Shown in pieces: positions 10,983 through 23,474 of a stretch of DNA of 64,000 nt. Source of the DNA: Adineta steineri (Eukaryota; Rotifera; Eurotatoria; Adinetida; Adinetidae); the NCBI GenBank assembly GCA_905250115.1, contig CAJNOI010000206.1, positions 1 through 64,000 of the forward strand. The letters run 5' to 3'. The notes beneath the pieces are model-generated. The model saw only the letters and a program-made list of their open reading frames with translations. It searched no databases and had not been told where the DNA came from. The position numbers were made by a program, and so were the translations under genes. Each line of letters opens with the position of its first letter. Position 1 is the first letter of the stretch.

Positions 10983-11978
10983 TTAAACTTGAGTGTTTCT
11001 TATTTTTACTGTTCTAGTTGGTCCGTGATGAGTTACAACTTCTGCTCCTCTTGTTAATTTTCGATAGGTATAGATGAATAACTGTTTAAAATCTCGACGA
11101 AATGATTTTGATAAAATAAGGTAAATATAACAAGCTGCAGCACTATTCACAGATAATAATAGATATGCCATAAAAAGTAGAAAACTTTCAATTTGTAAAT
11201 GTTGAGCAGTTTTACTTGACATTGTATTATTAGTAATTATTGTTTCTACAAGAACTATTGGATATAAAGATGCTGTCAAAACATAAATAAATATTTCATA
11301 AATAACAATCACTAATAAATCTCGATCTCGTTGTCGAATGTTAACATTCCCTTCGTTTGTATTGTTTACAGCTGGTTGAATACGAACACGTATGTGTCTC
11401 ATGTTACGATATGTTAAATAACCACATATACTCATCGTAATAGGTGGAATTGAGCCAATAACTATAATGGTAAAAATGCTGAAAATTGTTGCATAAACAC
11501 CAAATGTACCGCATATTCCACGGATAATTGTTGTCTCTGTTGCAATGTGACAGGAAACTAATGGCCAAAAAATAATTGAAAAAACTATGAGATATTTTGC
11601 ACGTTTAGTAGTACTAAATGCTCGAAAAGTAGCACGATTACTTGTAATCATATATCGATCAATACATGCAAAAACAATCATTGTCTTAGCCACTTGTCCA
11701 AGAACAGTTGGAAGATACGAACGAAGTTTACATAAAAAAAATGCTCGTACTGTTCCATCCAAATAGTAAAACGGAAAGTATTGTAAGACACGATTAAATG
11801 CTAAATAAAAAGTGTTGAATATTGCTGCAATAACTAGATACATTGAACATGCATTTCGATGTTGTTGACTGAAAATTATAGTAACAAATATATTACCGAT
11901 ACCACCTAAAATTGCAACAGATGGATTTGCATAGAAATTTAATTGCGTTTGAATCGCTGTCAGAGTTGGTGAGGTCAT
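10983..11978 (-). CDS. rhodopsin-like GPCR, tandem paralogue 4
   Basis: Intronless class A GPCR of 331 residues beginning MTSPTL at 11978, the position equivalent to MSSPTL in the siblings. Motifs: GGIGNIFVTI in TM1, FFLCKLRSY before TM3, DRYM, an ECL2 Cys shifted by sequence change (RGICGTFG), and NSAAACYIYLIL in TM7. It is the most divergent copy in TM3-TM4 (HIATETT instead of HVAVGTT) but nearly equal to paralogue 3 through TM6-TM7. The tail ends RNTQV. It is the 5'-most gene of the array relative to transcription and may have kept more of the ancestral sequence. Ligand unknown. Confidence 0.85.
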   Translation of the reverse strand: MTSPTLTAIQTQLNFYANPSVAILGGIGNIFVTIIFSQQHRNACSMYLVIAAIFNTFYLAFNRVLQYFPFYYLDGTVRAFFLCKLRSYLPTVLGQVAKTMIVFACIDRYMITSNRATFRAFSTTKRAKYLIVFSIIFWPLVSCHIATETTIIRGICGTFGVYATIFSIFTIIVIGSIPPITMSICGYLTYRNMRHIRVRIQPAVNNTNEGNVNIRQRDRDLLVIVIYEIFIYVLTASLYPIVLVETIITNNTMSSKTAQHLQIESFLLFMAYLLLSVNSAAACYIYLILSKSFRRDFKQLFIYTYRKLTRGAEVVTHHGPTRTVKIRNTQV

Positions 11979-14495
11979 ATCTAGATTGATAAAAATGATA
12001 AAGTATATTACGGATAAAAGTAAAAAAGAAGGAGATAGATTTTAATAGAAGAATTTCGCTGGAAGACATTCATTATATTTAAAAATATCAGCAATATCAA
12101 AGAATGCATTGAATAATATAACTGAAAGTGTGTTTAGTATTATGATGAGAGAGATATTGTCTCATGGAAAACAATATTGTTTGAAGAGCCCACGTAGACT
12201 AACTCTAGTTTTACTTCTGGTTTTTTAATCTTTTTTCAATTATTTATGTATAGCCTTAGGCAGCATTGGCTATTAAAAGAATGACGTCAGTCTGTAGATA
12301 AATCTCGAATTAGAGACTCAATCGTAACGTTGACTGATCGCATCACACGTTGAATTAAACACTAACTGGTATAGATCGGCAGTCGTTATCTATAATTAAT
12401 ATAAATGGATAATTATCTGTATTTATTGATGCTGGTCAATATGGAAAAAGATTAATGATATTTAAAGCTGTGAATGAATACTAGTCAGTATTAACTAATA
12501 CGAATTGTTCTGAAAAGTATGATTGGTTATCTTTAAAATAATTATTAATCGTACTGTTTATCGGTAATATGGTCACTAATTTATTCCAGTTAGTATTTAA
12601 TCGTCATTTGTTTGAGCTGATAAACCTTAGTCTTACATGTTAAGTTGTCAATTGACGTCAAACTGACATTAATTTTGTAATAGACAATGTTGTTTAAAGT
12701 TGTTAGATAAGTAATTAAAAATGTGTAAAAAAAGAAGAAAATGTTGAGTAAGCTGGTTACATCCTAGTTGCGAACAAAAATCACAGGATTTTTTTGCCTG
12801 TCTTCCACACTGCGGATCTGCTGATTGGTTTGACCTTTATTCACAATTAGGAAGCTATCAGTAAACTTGCGTATAATCTTCAGACAAATCTTTTTATAAG
12901 AATTTTAAAAAAAATACATTAAATACCATTTTTCTACTGAAGTATTTGTTTCTGATTATAATACTAAAGTTTAGTATTAAGTATATTATTCAATAAGTTC
13001 CTTGACGTCACTTCCATTTGAAATGAAATGAATGCCTTTAGGGTGATACTCTTGCGTCAGTGTTTATCTTTTTAATTAGTGATTATAAAATATCAAATAG
13101 ATGTACTCAACATTTACTCGTTAAAAATTTAATACTTAGTGTCGCATATTTATTATCATCTGTATAATCATACATGACCTTCAAAAATTAACAAGAACAT
13201 CACAAATTATAATTCTGCACAGACTAACAAAAACATTGAAAAGAAATGACTTGATTTTATTTATGAATATTATCTGTATTATAATTTATTGTTTATATAT
13301 ATTGATTTAATTTTATCTTGTAATAACAATAATCTCGAGGATATTGTTAGATAAGAAAAGATAGAGAGGTGAGGGGTCCTATGATTTGTGTATAGTGATC
13401 TTCGTGGTGAACAGTCATGAATGTACGGATATGTAATATTTGAGATTAAATTTGCTCAATACAAAAAAAAATTTGATCATTTTTTGTCGGAAGTATGCAC
13501 ACATTTATTTTAGAATATTTGTCATATATTTTGTTAAGTTTACAAGGCATTATATTTATTAGATTCTATTTATAAAAGTTTTTTTTAGGTAAATAAAAAT
13601 AGCATAGAACAAAATATTAACAGTAATAAAAATGACAGATAAAAATAGTATGAATTCTTATCCGCTTTATTTCTCTCATAATGCTCTATGGTAATAGAAT
13701 AAAAACAATGATAATTTCTGTATTATCAAAATCATGATTGAGTGTTTGTTTTAAATGAATAATAGAAGCAATCGAAAGTCTAATATGTAAAATAAATTTC
13801 GTTGGTCTGTGTATATTCATAGATTAATCTTGAAAGAAATGAAAAAAATATCAATATTCACTAGTACATGAAAATTTAATATTTTTTAAAAAAGCGAATC
13901 AATCTATTCTTTAACTATACATAATTATTTGAAATAATTATATTTAAAGATAAATTATTTTCTATGGAATAATAACCTTTTGACTTGTCATCTGTGTACC
14001 CAGTTGAATAACTCAACAAGATCATATGATTCTTTTCATAATTTCTATCCTTGAAATAGACTTTCGACTGACAAAGTTCAATTGAAAATTATCATGAGAT
14101 TTGCACTTGAGTGTCGTATTTTGATGACCCGTTAAATTTTAATTACTGTCTTGATGTTAATTGAAGTATAGAAAACAGGAACTTTATTTTATATCTTCAT
14201 CACATGACTTTAGTTTTATGCATCAATTCTTGAAGAGTTATTCAATTGTTCAAATATAAAAAAACAGATCAAGAGGAACTTCATTCAAAAATTCAATATT
14301 CATCATATTAATTTGCCTAGACTTTCTTTGAAAAAAAAAATAAAGATTTCAATTATTTCTCTTTTCTATTATTGTTCTTTTGATACTACTTGATACATCA
14401 TCTATTTATTGAAGCATTCATGTCAGTTATATATATATATTACGTATCTTCTCATTATTTTCATAGATAAAATTTGTCCCTGTAATAAAAATCAA
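11979..14495. other. non-coding region between GPCR array and next gene
   Basis: To about 12640 this is the upstream flank of paralogue 4, including an empty TTAA site at 12273-12276 that is filled in unit 3. From 12640 to 14495 the DNA is unique, AT-rich and without recognisable genes. A TGACGTCA-type half palindrome occurs near 12652 (ATTGACGTCAA); its function is unknown. Confidence 0.55.
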
Positions 14496-15613
14496 ATGAA
14501 TATTTTACCAACTTTATCTTCTTTCTCAACGATTTTATCCAGTTTATTTGGTATTATTTGTACACTTATCTTTATAATTATAATGGCTACAAATCGTCAA
14601 TGTCATACATTACACAATTGTCTTGTACTTAATTCTACAGTTGCTGGTCTTATTATTAATATAATTTATATGTGTCAAGGTATTTATCAATTATCAGATG
14701 TTGGTGATGATATATTATGTCGTTTTCGTGGATTACTTTTACAAATGGGAACTGGTCTTCTATATCATACATTGTGTGTTCAAGCATTTCATCGACTTTT
14801 TGTCACTGTATATTCAACAAAAAGATATTTTCAAACAAAATCTTTTAATATCTATATGGTTATTATACAATGGGTAATTTCTTGTAGTTTTGGTCTTCCT
14901 GTTTTTCTAACTGGTCAAATGAAATATTATGCCGAAGTTCGAATGTGTCAGGTAAAAACGGAAAGAATTGAATCATTTCGTTTTAAATTACTACTTAATA
15001 GTTAGCTCATTTTTAAATCGATAAATTATTACAGTTCTCATTTGAATTAATTGAGTATATTTTTATTCTAAATTTTAAGTCATAGAATTTTTTATATTAT
15101 TTTTTAAATTAACTAAAATATAATTATTCATTGTAGGTATCAATAGACGAAACATTAAGTTCTATTTATTTTACTTTAATCATTTTTGTCTTTCCTTTAT
15201 TAACGATCATATTCATCTACATTCATATTGTTAAATATATGAAACAAAATTCCCATTCGACTACAAAACGTCTTAATATTACTGGACATCATCGTCATCA
15301 TTCTGAACTTCGTCTTATTCGTCGCATTCTTATAATTGTCATTGTATTATTCTTACTTGGTTTTCCTTATGGTTTTTTAAATATTTTAATAGAAATTCAT
15401 GTGATGCCATCATGGCCATATATAATTTCAATCGGTTATATATTTATAACTATTGGTCAAGGTGCAACTACGTTAATTAATTTAATTACAACCGATGATG
15501 TAAGAAAAGTTCTAATAAATATTTTCAAAAAATATATTATTCGAAAAAATCAAGTACATTGTATAAATGCCATTAATGTACCTAATTTAATGTTTGTTAA
15601 TCAACAGTGTTAA
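14496..15613 (+). CDS. rhodopsin-like GPCR with one intron, orphan
   Basis: Two exons, 14496-14951 and 15137-15613, joined CAG|GTAAAA ... TTGTAG|GTA in phase 0, encode about 310 residues with seven hydrophobic segments. The frame is open from 14409, but the first in-frame ATG is at 14496 and places TM1 (about residues 10-32) correctly. Features: Cys before TM3 (ILCRFRG), HRL instead of DRY at the end of TM3 (AFHRLFV), a Cys in ECL2 (RMCQVS), a basic, His-rich third intracellular loop (KRLNITGHHRHH) and TM7 without a clear NPxxY. It is not close to the four-copy array to its left, and the intron also sets it apart. Receptor at the cell surface; ligand and G-protein coupling cannot be judged from sequence. 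Confidence 0.8.
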
Positions 15614-15928
15614 TTTTTTTTGTATATTATTGTATATAAATGTACATATACTATTGTAAATCAGCCACTGCATATTTTATGTATAGAGAAGATCATATAA
15701 TATATTTGTACAGAAAGATTATAAAGACAATTGGAGTTCGAAATATATTTTTCTAACTAGATATATTTCCTATGTAACAGTGGTAATAAAAAAACAATCT
15801 TTTGTTTTATAAATATTTGATTAGAAGACTATCTTATCATTTATTTACTTATATCATGAGTTTTTTTCATTTGCTCTATAAGAAAAATTAATATTAACAC
15901 AAGAGATCTCCTTTCATTTTCATCCAAA
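15614..15928. other. short spacer
   Basis: 315 bp of AT-rich DNA between the GPCR stop and the ninjurin start, both on the plus strand. It must hold the 3' end of one and the promoter of the other; no specific signal was recognised. Confidence 0.5.
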
Positions 15929-16369
15929 ATGACAAAAGACGGCATGTCAGTTGAAGAAACATCCAATCCACCAAATAGTCTAGATAGTGGAACAACAACT
16001 GTTAATCAATATGCAACGAAAAAAACTTTAGCAGTTGGTAATTTAGAAATCGCATTAATTGCAACAAATGCTATACAATTAAAAACTCTTCTTGGTAATA
16101 CATCTAATAAAGATACACTTTGGTTGGTTGGTTTAATACTTGTTTGTGCATCATTAATTATTCAAATTTTCAATGCTTGTATTTTAGTACTATTAGGTAC
16201 AGATGATATATCAAAAAAAGGTCATCAACATCGTTTAGTATCATTAAATAATTTTTCTCTTATGTTATCTGTTCTTGTAACTATTATAAATGTTGTTCTT
16301 AATATTATTGTAGCTATTGAACCGCAAATCCTTAATCAGACATTAAATGGAACTAAAAATTTTCATTAA
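15929..16369 (+). CDS. ninjurin family membrane protein
   Basis: Intronless gene for a 146-residue protein. Residues about 27-60 carry the ninjurin signature (NQYATKKTLAVGNLEIALIA then TNAIQLKTLL), followed by two hydrophobic helices (about 64-90 and 107-130) separated by a polar loop with KKGHQHR. This matches the known layout: an N-terminal amphipathic region plus two membrane segments. Ninjurins are plasma-membrane adhesion proteins; NINJ1 oligomerises to rupture the membrane in lytic cell death in mammals. Whether this copy does the same is unknown. Length is normal for the family (about 140-150). Confidence 0.85.
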   Translation: MTKDGMSVEETSNPPNSLDSGTTTVNQYATKKTLAVGNLEIALIATNAIQLKTLLGNTSNKDTLWLVGLILVCASLIIQIFNACILVLLGTDDISKKGHQHRLVSLNNFSLMLSVLVTIINVVLNIIVAIEPQILNQTLNGTKNFH

Positions 16370-16512
16370 AAAACTAATAAATAAATTTAATGTGGTGTTT
16401 ATTTAATCGTAAATAGGAGAGCAAAAAAAAGAAACTGTCTTATCTAGAAATACTCTGTACAATAAAACAAAAAAAAGAGGATGTGTAGGAAAAGTAAGAG
16501 TATTTAATAAGT

Positions 16513-18579
16513 TCAATGGCCACTAGCACTAACTTTTTGTGGTGCATCACCATGTTTTGCAGCATATTCAGCCATACGACGTTCCATTTCTGGTCGATAA
16601 TGTCGAATAAGACCCTAAATAAATAAATAAAGTCTTTTATTATTTATATCGATTTCTTTTTTTCTTGAATACATACTTGAACAGGCCATGCAGCAGCATC
16701 ACCTAAAGCACAAATTGTGTGTCCTTCAATTTGTTTTGATAATTCCCATATCATATCAATTTCAGCGGGACGAGCATTACCAGCGACTAAAATAACAATA
16801 GTTCAGATATATAAAAATTCAAATGTGTTTTCGTACCAAATCGATTCATCATTTTAGCTAACCAACCAGTTCCTTCACGACAAGGTGTACACTAAAAATA
16901 TTAAATATTAATATTAATCTAGATAATAAAACTATGTCTTATTTACTTGACCACATGATTCATGTTGATAGAAATCCGAAAGACGCGCAATAGCTTTAAC
17001 TACATCTGTTGATTTATCCATAACAATAACAGCTGCAGTACCTAAACCTGATTGAACAGCGACAAGTGCATCAAAATCCATCAAAACATCATCGCATATT
17101 CTAAAGATAAATTTTAGTTTCGTTTACAATTAATTTCATATTTCTATTACTTTTTTGGTAATAAAGGTACAGATGATCCACCAGGAATAATTGCTAATAA
17201 ATTATCCCAACCACCACGAACACCACCAGCATGTCTTTCAATAAGTTCTTTTAATGGGATTGACATTTCTTCTTCGACAGTTACTGGATTATTAACATGT
17301 CCACTGATACAAAATAACTAAATTTAACAAAAAAAAATAAATAATCAAATTAGATTGAATACAAAAAAATAACAAACTTTAGTTCCACGATTTCGTTCAC
17401 GTCCAAATGAAGCAAACCAATCTCCACCACGTCGACATATTTCTGGTGCAACGGCAACGGTTTCAACATTGGTTACAGTTGTTGGACAACCAAATAAACC
17501 AATATCAGCTGGAAATGGTGGTTTCAAACGTGGTTTACCTTGTTTACCTTCCAATGATTCAATCAAAGCCTTAATAAGAAAACAAAAAAAAATATATTTA
17601 AATTAATAAAAATAAATACATACAGTTTCTTCACCGCAGATATAAGCACCGGCTCCACGATGAACAAATATATCAAAATCATAACCTGTTCCACAGGCAT
17701 TTTTGCCAATATATCCAGCTTTATATGCCTAAATAATGATATTTATTATTGAAATATTCAATATATCATACATACTTCTTGAATTGCTAATTGAACATTT
17801 GAACCTTCATTATAAAATTCTCCTCGAATATAAATATAACAAGCACGTGCACCCATTGCATGACCAGCAATAAGACAACCTTCAATAAGTTTATGTGGAT
17901 CATGACGCATAATTTCACGATCTTTGCATGTTCCAGGTTCACCTTAAAGAAGAAAAAAATAAAACCTAAAAATGCTTTCTTTTTTCTTTATTACCTTCAT
18001 CAGCATTAATAACTAAATATTTTGGCCGACCATCAGGTGGTTTATTCATAAAACTCCATTTTAAACCTGATGGAAAACCGGCACCACCACGACCACGTAA
18101 TCCACTTTTTTTCACTTCATCTATGATCCAAGCTGAACCTTTTAAAACAATTTCTTTTGTTTTATGCCAATCACCCTATTGATTATTTCGTTTGAAATAT
18201 ATATATAAAATCTTATTTTTAAAACATACTCGGGACATAGCTCCTTTCAAATGCCAATCATGTCGGCCATAAAGATTAGTAAAAATACGATCTTCATCTT
18301 TTAATGGACCAAATTTCGTCTAGAATATTCGAAATAAAAACAATTTATTTAGTTATTTTTGTTGATAAATCAAAATAAACCTTTTGCGGTTGAGCCGGAG
18401 GTGGTGTGGGTGGTGCTTGTGCTTTAGGTGGTGGATTGGCAGCTGGAGGTGGTGGTGTTTGAGTAGCTAAATGACGATTACTTAATTGTAGAACTAAAAT
18501 AATAATTAAAATTAATTAATTAATAAAATAAAAATTTTAACTTACGAGAAGCAAGTGGAAGGCGTTTCGTAAGTGCCAT
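16513..18579 (-). CDS. NDUFV1: NADH:ubiquinone oxidoreductase 51-kDa flavoprotein subunit (complex I)
   Basis: About ten short exons split by introns of about 50 bp encode the mitochondrial complex I subunit that binds NADH, FMN and iron-sulfur cluster N3. The N-terminus ([11 protein letters not shown]) looks like the start of a transit peptide. Core motifs in order: [16 protein letters not shown] (FMN/NADH site), [34 protein letters not shown], and the cluster ligands ESCGQCTPCREG with the fourth Cys in [13 protein letters not shown]. The protein ends KVSASGH. Unusual is a proline/alanine-rich linker of about 27 residues between the transit peptide and the core ([14 protein letters not shown]...). 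The start at 18579 is fixed by the splice frame of the first 34-base exon. It lies 285 bp downstream of MRPL12 on the same strand, with a good 3' splice site at 18618-18619, so co-transcription and trans-splicing are possible. Confidence 0.93.
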
Positions 18580-18617
18580 TTGCCTCCGTTTACGAAATAA
18601 ATAAAAATTATTTCAAT

Positions 18618-18632
18618 CTACAATAAAAAACC
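18618..18632 (-). promoter_or_regulatory. candidate trans-splice acceptor upstream of NDUFV1
   Basis: On the minus strand the sequence GGTTTTTTATTGTAG ends 38 bases before the NDUFV1 start codon. It has the pyrimidine tract and AG of a 3' splice site but no obvious donor nearby. Spliced-leader addition is the simplest reading; a 5'-UTR intron is the alternative. Confidence 0.4.
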
Positions 18633-18864
18633 AATAGACAAATATATTATAATCCATTCTCTATCAAATCATACGATGATTATCTAAAAATCTCTATCCG
18701 AACAGATATGTATATATATATATCATTTCTATCGTTGTTAGTAAGAATATAAACAAACAAAAAATGTTTTTTTTTTCTTCTCTTTTTTTTATATATAAAA
18801 AAAAGGTTAACAAAAGAACAATGAATTAAACTAGTCTAGAATGAGCAATAAAAAACAAATTCTC

Positions 18865-19713
18865 TCACTCTACAACACACACACCACCAGCAGCTTCAAT
18901 TTTAGCTTTCATTGTTTCAGCATCGGCTTTACTTAAATTATCTCGTAAAACTTGAGGAATTGATTCAACTAATTTTTTAGCCTAAAAACAAACCATAAAT
19001 CAAGATATTAAAAATCAATATTAATTTTACTTGAACAAGATTAATATTTTCAACAACATCTTTAACTTGTTTAATAACTGGTACTTTCTTAGTGTCATCG
19101 TATTTAATTAAACGAACTTTAAATACCGATTGTGCTGTTGGTCGTGCAGTTTCTTCTTCATCTTCTTCTTTTTTCTAAAATAAAAACTATTTGTGTTTCT
19201 TAATCAATTATTCAATTTTTATTTACCGGTGCAGCTGGTGCTGGTGCATTACCAGCTCCTCCAGATGCCATAATTGGTACATCTTGAATTTTAAGTGTTT
19301 TCTAAAGACAAATATTTAAGATTTAATGTTTTTATTAATTATAAAATTTTTACTTTTAATAATTCATTTAAATCCATAACATCAACTAAAGATAATTTAC
19401 TTATTTCATCAACAAGTCGATGAATTTTTTCCGAATAAGTTTTATTTGGATCATTTAAACCTGATGTTGGCGATGGAATTGGTTTTTTATCTTCAGCTGA
19501 TATAACATTCGCTTTTTTTGTTGTTGTCGCTGTTGTAGTTGATGTTTTTTCGGTATTAGCAGTTGTTGTATCAGATGGTATTGCTGTTGTTGCTGGTTTT
19601 TCTTTTAATTTTGTTGCGGCTGCTAATTGTACTTGAGTTAATGATAGAAAACGATTAAAAATCAACGATGTTGTCGAATTTTGAATTGATCGACATACAA
19701 AACGAGAATACAT
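18865..19713 (-). CDS. MRPL12: mitochondrial ribosomal protein bL12m
   Basis: Four exons (first 19353-19713, last ending at 18865) encode about 230 residues. The N-terminus is a basic transit-like peptide (MYSRFVCRSIQNSTTS) followed by a Thr/Ala/Lys-rich low-complexity stretch. The L12 N-terminal dimerisation helices follow (YSEKIHRLVDEISKLSLVDV, then MDLNELLKKTLKIQDV), an Ala/Pro hinge (NAPAPAAPKKEEDEEE), and the C-terminal domain (SVFKVRLIKYDDTKKVPVIK, then DVVENINLVQAKKLVES and KAKIEAAGGVCVVE). bL12m forms the stalk of the mitoribosome and recruits translation factors. Head-to-tail with NDUFV1. The Thr-rich stretch makes it somewhat longer than the human protein. Confidence 0.9.
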
Positions 19714-20111
19714 TTTTTTTTATCTTACGAATAAGAAATTTATCTTAAATAAAAAGAACAACGTTTACAATAATTGTCAGTTTATAAAAAATAAAAAAAA
19801 CAATAATTGACCATCGAAGAATCTAGTTGTTATATAAACTATTTTGAAAATAATAACTGGTTTATAGAATAATCAATCATAGAGTAAACTAGAAGAATTG
19901 AGAGGATTGGATACTATTTCGATGGTAGAACAACAACAAATATTATTGATCGAATATTATCCAGTAGAAAAAAAGTGTGGTTAAAAAATAACTCTTGAGA
20001 ATTTTCCTATCGAGATTAATATCACTGGTAAAAAAAACATACATGTATTCATTTGTATTATTGCATCATTAATGTGAAACTATTATTATTTCGTATATAA
20101 ATACTGTGTAT
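19714..20111. promoter_or_regulatory. divergent promoter region between MRPL12 and DCUN1D3-like gene
   Basis: 398 bp separate the MRPL12 start (minus) from the DCUN1D3-like start (plus). Both promoters must lie in this stretch unless they use distant sites. A TATA-like TATATAAAT occurs near 20094-20102, just before the plus-strand start. Confidence 0.4.
19744..19757 (-). promoter_or_regulatory. candidate trans-splice acceptor upstream of MRPL12
   Basis: The minus-strand sequence TTCTTTTTATTTAAG ends about 30 bases before the MRPL12 ATG. A pyrimidine-rich tract followed by AG is consistent with spliced-leader or 5'-UTR splicing. Confidence 0.35.
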
Positions 20112-20984
20112 ATGGGTTGGTGTTCTGATAGATTATTTTTACAAACAAAATTAATGTCATATAATTGTAATAATCATTCATCAGTTTTAACACAACATAT
20201 AAAAAAGAAATTTAAAAAAGATAGTGATCAACATCAAATAATTAATTCTCGTCATTTATATCGACCAATAATGAATCCATCAACATTGGAGCCACGACGT
20301 GATTTACCATTACATAAAATACCTGAATTACTTGCGAAAATAACTGGAACATTTTCATCAACATCCGATATAAAACAATCATCATTAATTGATCGTCATG
20401 AACAAATATTTGAACGTTATTCAAATGATCATCAAAGTTTATCAGTTAATGATATTCTTCGTTTTTGTTATGATCTTTCAATTGAACCTGATTCATATGA
20501 AGTTCTTCTATTTTGTTTTCTTTGTCGAGCAAAACAAATGTATTTATTAACAAAAGATGAATTTTTACTTGGATTAAAAACTCTTGGAAATCATTTTGAT
20601 AGTTTCATTGATATTCGAACAATATTAATAAACTATAATATATTATTATATGAAAAAGAATTTTATTTATGGACATATCATTATGGTTTAATAGATGAAC
20701 AACGTTGTTTAACAACACAAAATGCTATAAGTTTATGGCGTTTATTTTATTCGAAAACAATTGAAAAACCTCAAATACTCGATCAATGGTTAAATTATTT
20801 AGAAAATAATACAATTAATGAAATTCCGAAAACAATTACATGTGATACATGGACAATATTTCCTCAATTCGCCAAATTTATTCAATTAAATGGTTATAAA
20901 TCTTATGATGATACGGAAGCATGGCCTTGTTTATTTGATGGATTTGTTGAATATTGTCAAAAGACAATATCATCATCTACATAG
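20112..20984 (+). CDS. DCN1-like cullin neddylation factor, DCUN1D3-type
   Basis: Intronless gene for about 290 residues with a C-terminal PONY domain (about residues 100-285). Recognisable blocks are FERYSNDHQSLSVNDILRFC, KPQILDQWLNYLENN, TCDTWTIFPQFAKFI and YDDTEAWPCLFDGFVEY, which align with human DCUN1D3. DCN1-like proteins bind cullins and UBE2M/UBE2F and promote NEDD8 transfer, activating cullin-RING ligases. The frame is open from 20106, but 20112 is the first ATG and gives MGWCSD. Human DCUN1D3 starts MGQC, where Gly2 is myristoylated and Cys4 palmitoylated for membrane targeting. The Gly2-Cys4 pair here suggests the same, though Trp3 and the lack of Ser/Thr at position 6 are not ideal. 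Lack of introns is unusual next to intron-rich neighbours. Confidence 0.85.
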   Translation: MGWCSDRLFLQTKLMSYNCNNHSSVLTQHIKKKFKKDSDQHQIINSRHLYRPIMNPSTLEPRRDLPLHKIPELLAKITGTFSSTSDIKQSSLIDRHEQIFERYSNDHQSLSVNDILRFCYDLSIEPDSYEVLLFCFLCRAKQMYLLTKDEFLLGLKTLGNHFDSFIDIRTILINYNILLYEKEFYLWTYHYGLIDEQRCLTTQNAISLWRLFYSKTIEKPQILDQWLNYLENNTINEIPKTITCDTWTIFPQFAKFIQLNGYKSYDDTEAWPCLFDGFVEYCQKTISSST

Positions 20985-21287
20985 TGTTTAATTTTGTATA
21001 TATATATGTATATATGTAATATTCTTTTTTTTTTATTCAATTTATTATTCTCGAATAAATTTGATGATTAATATTTATTTAATAAATAATGTTTGTGTAT
21101 ATGTAAGTCATAGAAACAAAACTCATTAGAAATGCGTCAGAAACAATGAGTCATATGTTAAAAGTTATCTACTATTTCTTGTTAACACGTCCGGCGGTAA
21201 ATCATTGATAATGAGTCATCGTTTTCAGTGTTCTATAAGAAGCCTTTTTTTCTTTTTATAATACAGTCATTCATATAGTAACAAGAA
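20985..21287. other. spacer and 5' UTR of MAP2K4-like gene
   Basis: About 300 bp of AT-rich sequence. The right end is inferred to be the non-coding first exon of the kinase gene, ending at 21288 with the A of its start codon before a GTGAGT donor. Confidence 0.45.

Positions 21288-23474
<2,187 letters not shown>

Larger units (their letters stand above)
1407..12640. repeat. tandem array of four GPCR-containing repeat units
   Basis: Four head-to-tail copies, each with one minus-strand GPCR gene plus related 5' and 3' non-coding DNA, begin near 1407, 4292, 8069 and 10856. Shared landmarks include the stretch before each stop codon (lagging AATATTTAGAAAATA motif), a block around 1960-2060, 5160-5230 and 8165-8235, and an upstream block seen at about 6640-7030, 10422-10830 and 12277-12620. 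Gene-to-gene spacing is about 3.1, 3.1 and 2.6 kb. Units differ by discrete insertions: a 183-bp element in unit 1, a 165-bp element and an extra stretch of roughly 300 bp (about 7680-7980) in unit 2, and a 734-bp element in unit 3. Boundaries were estimated by eye. Confidence 0.85.
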
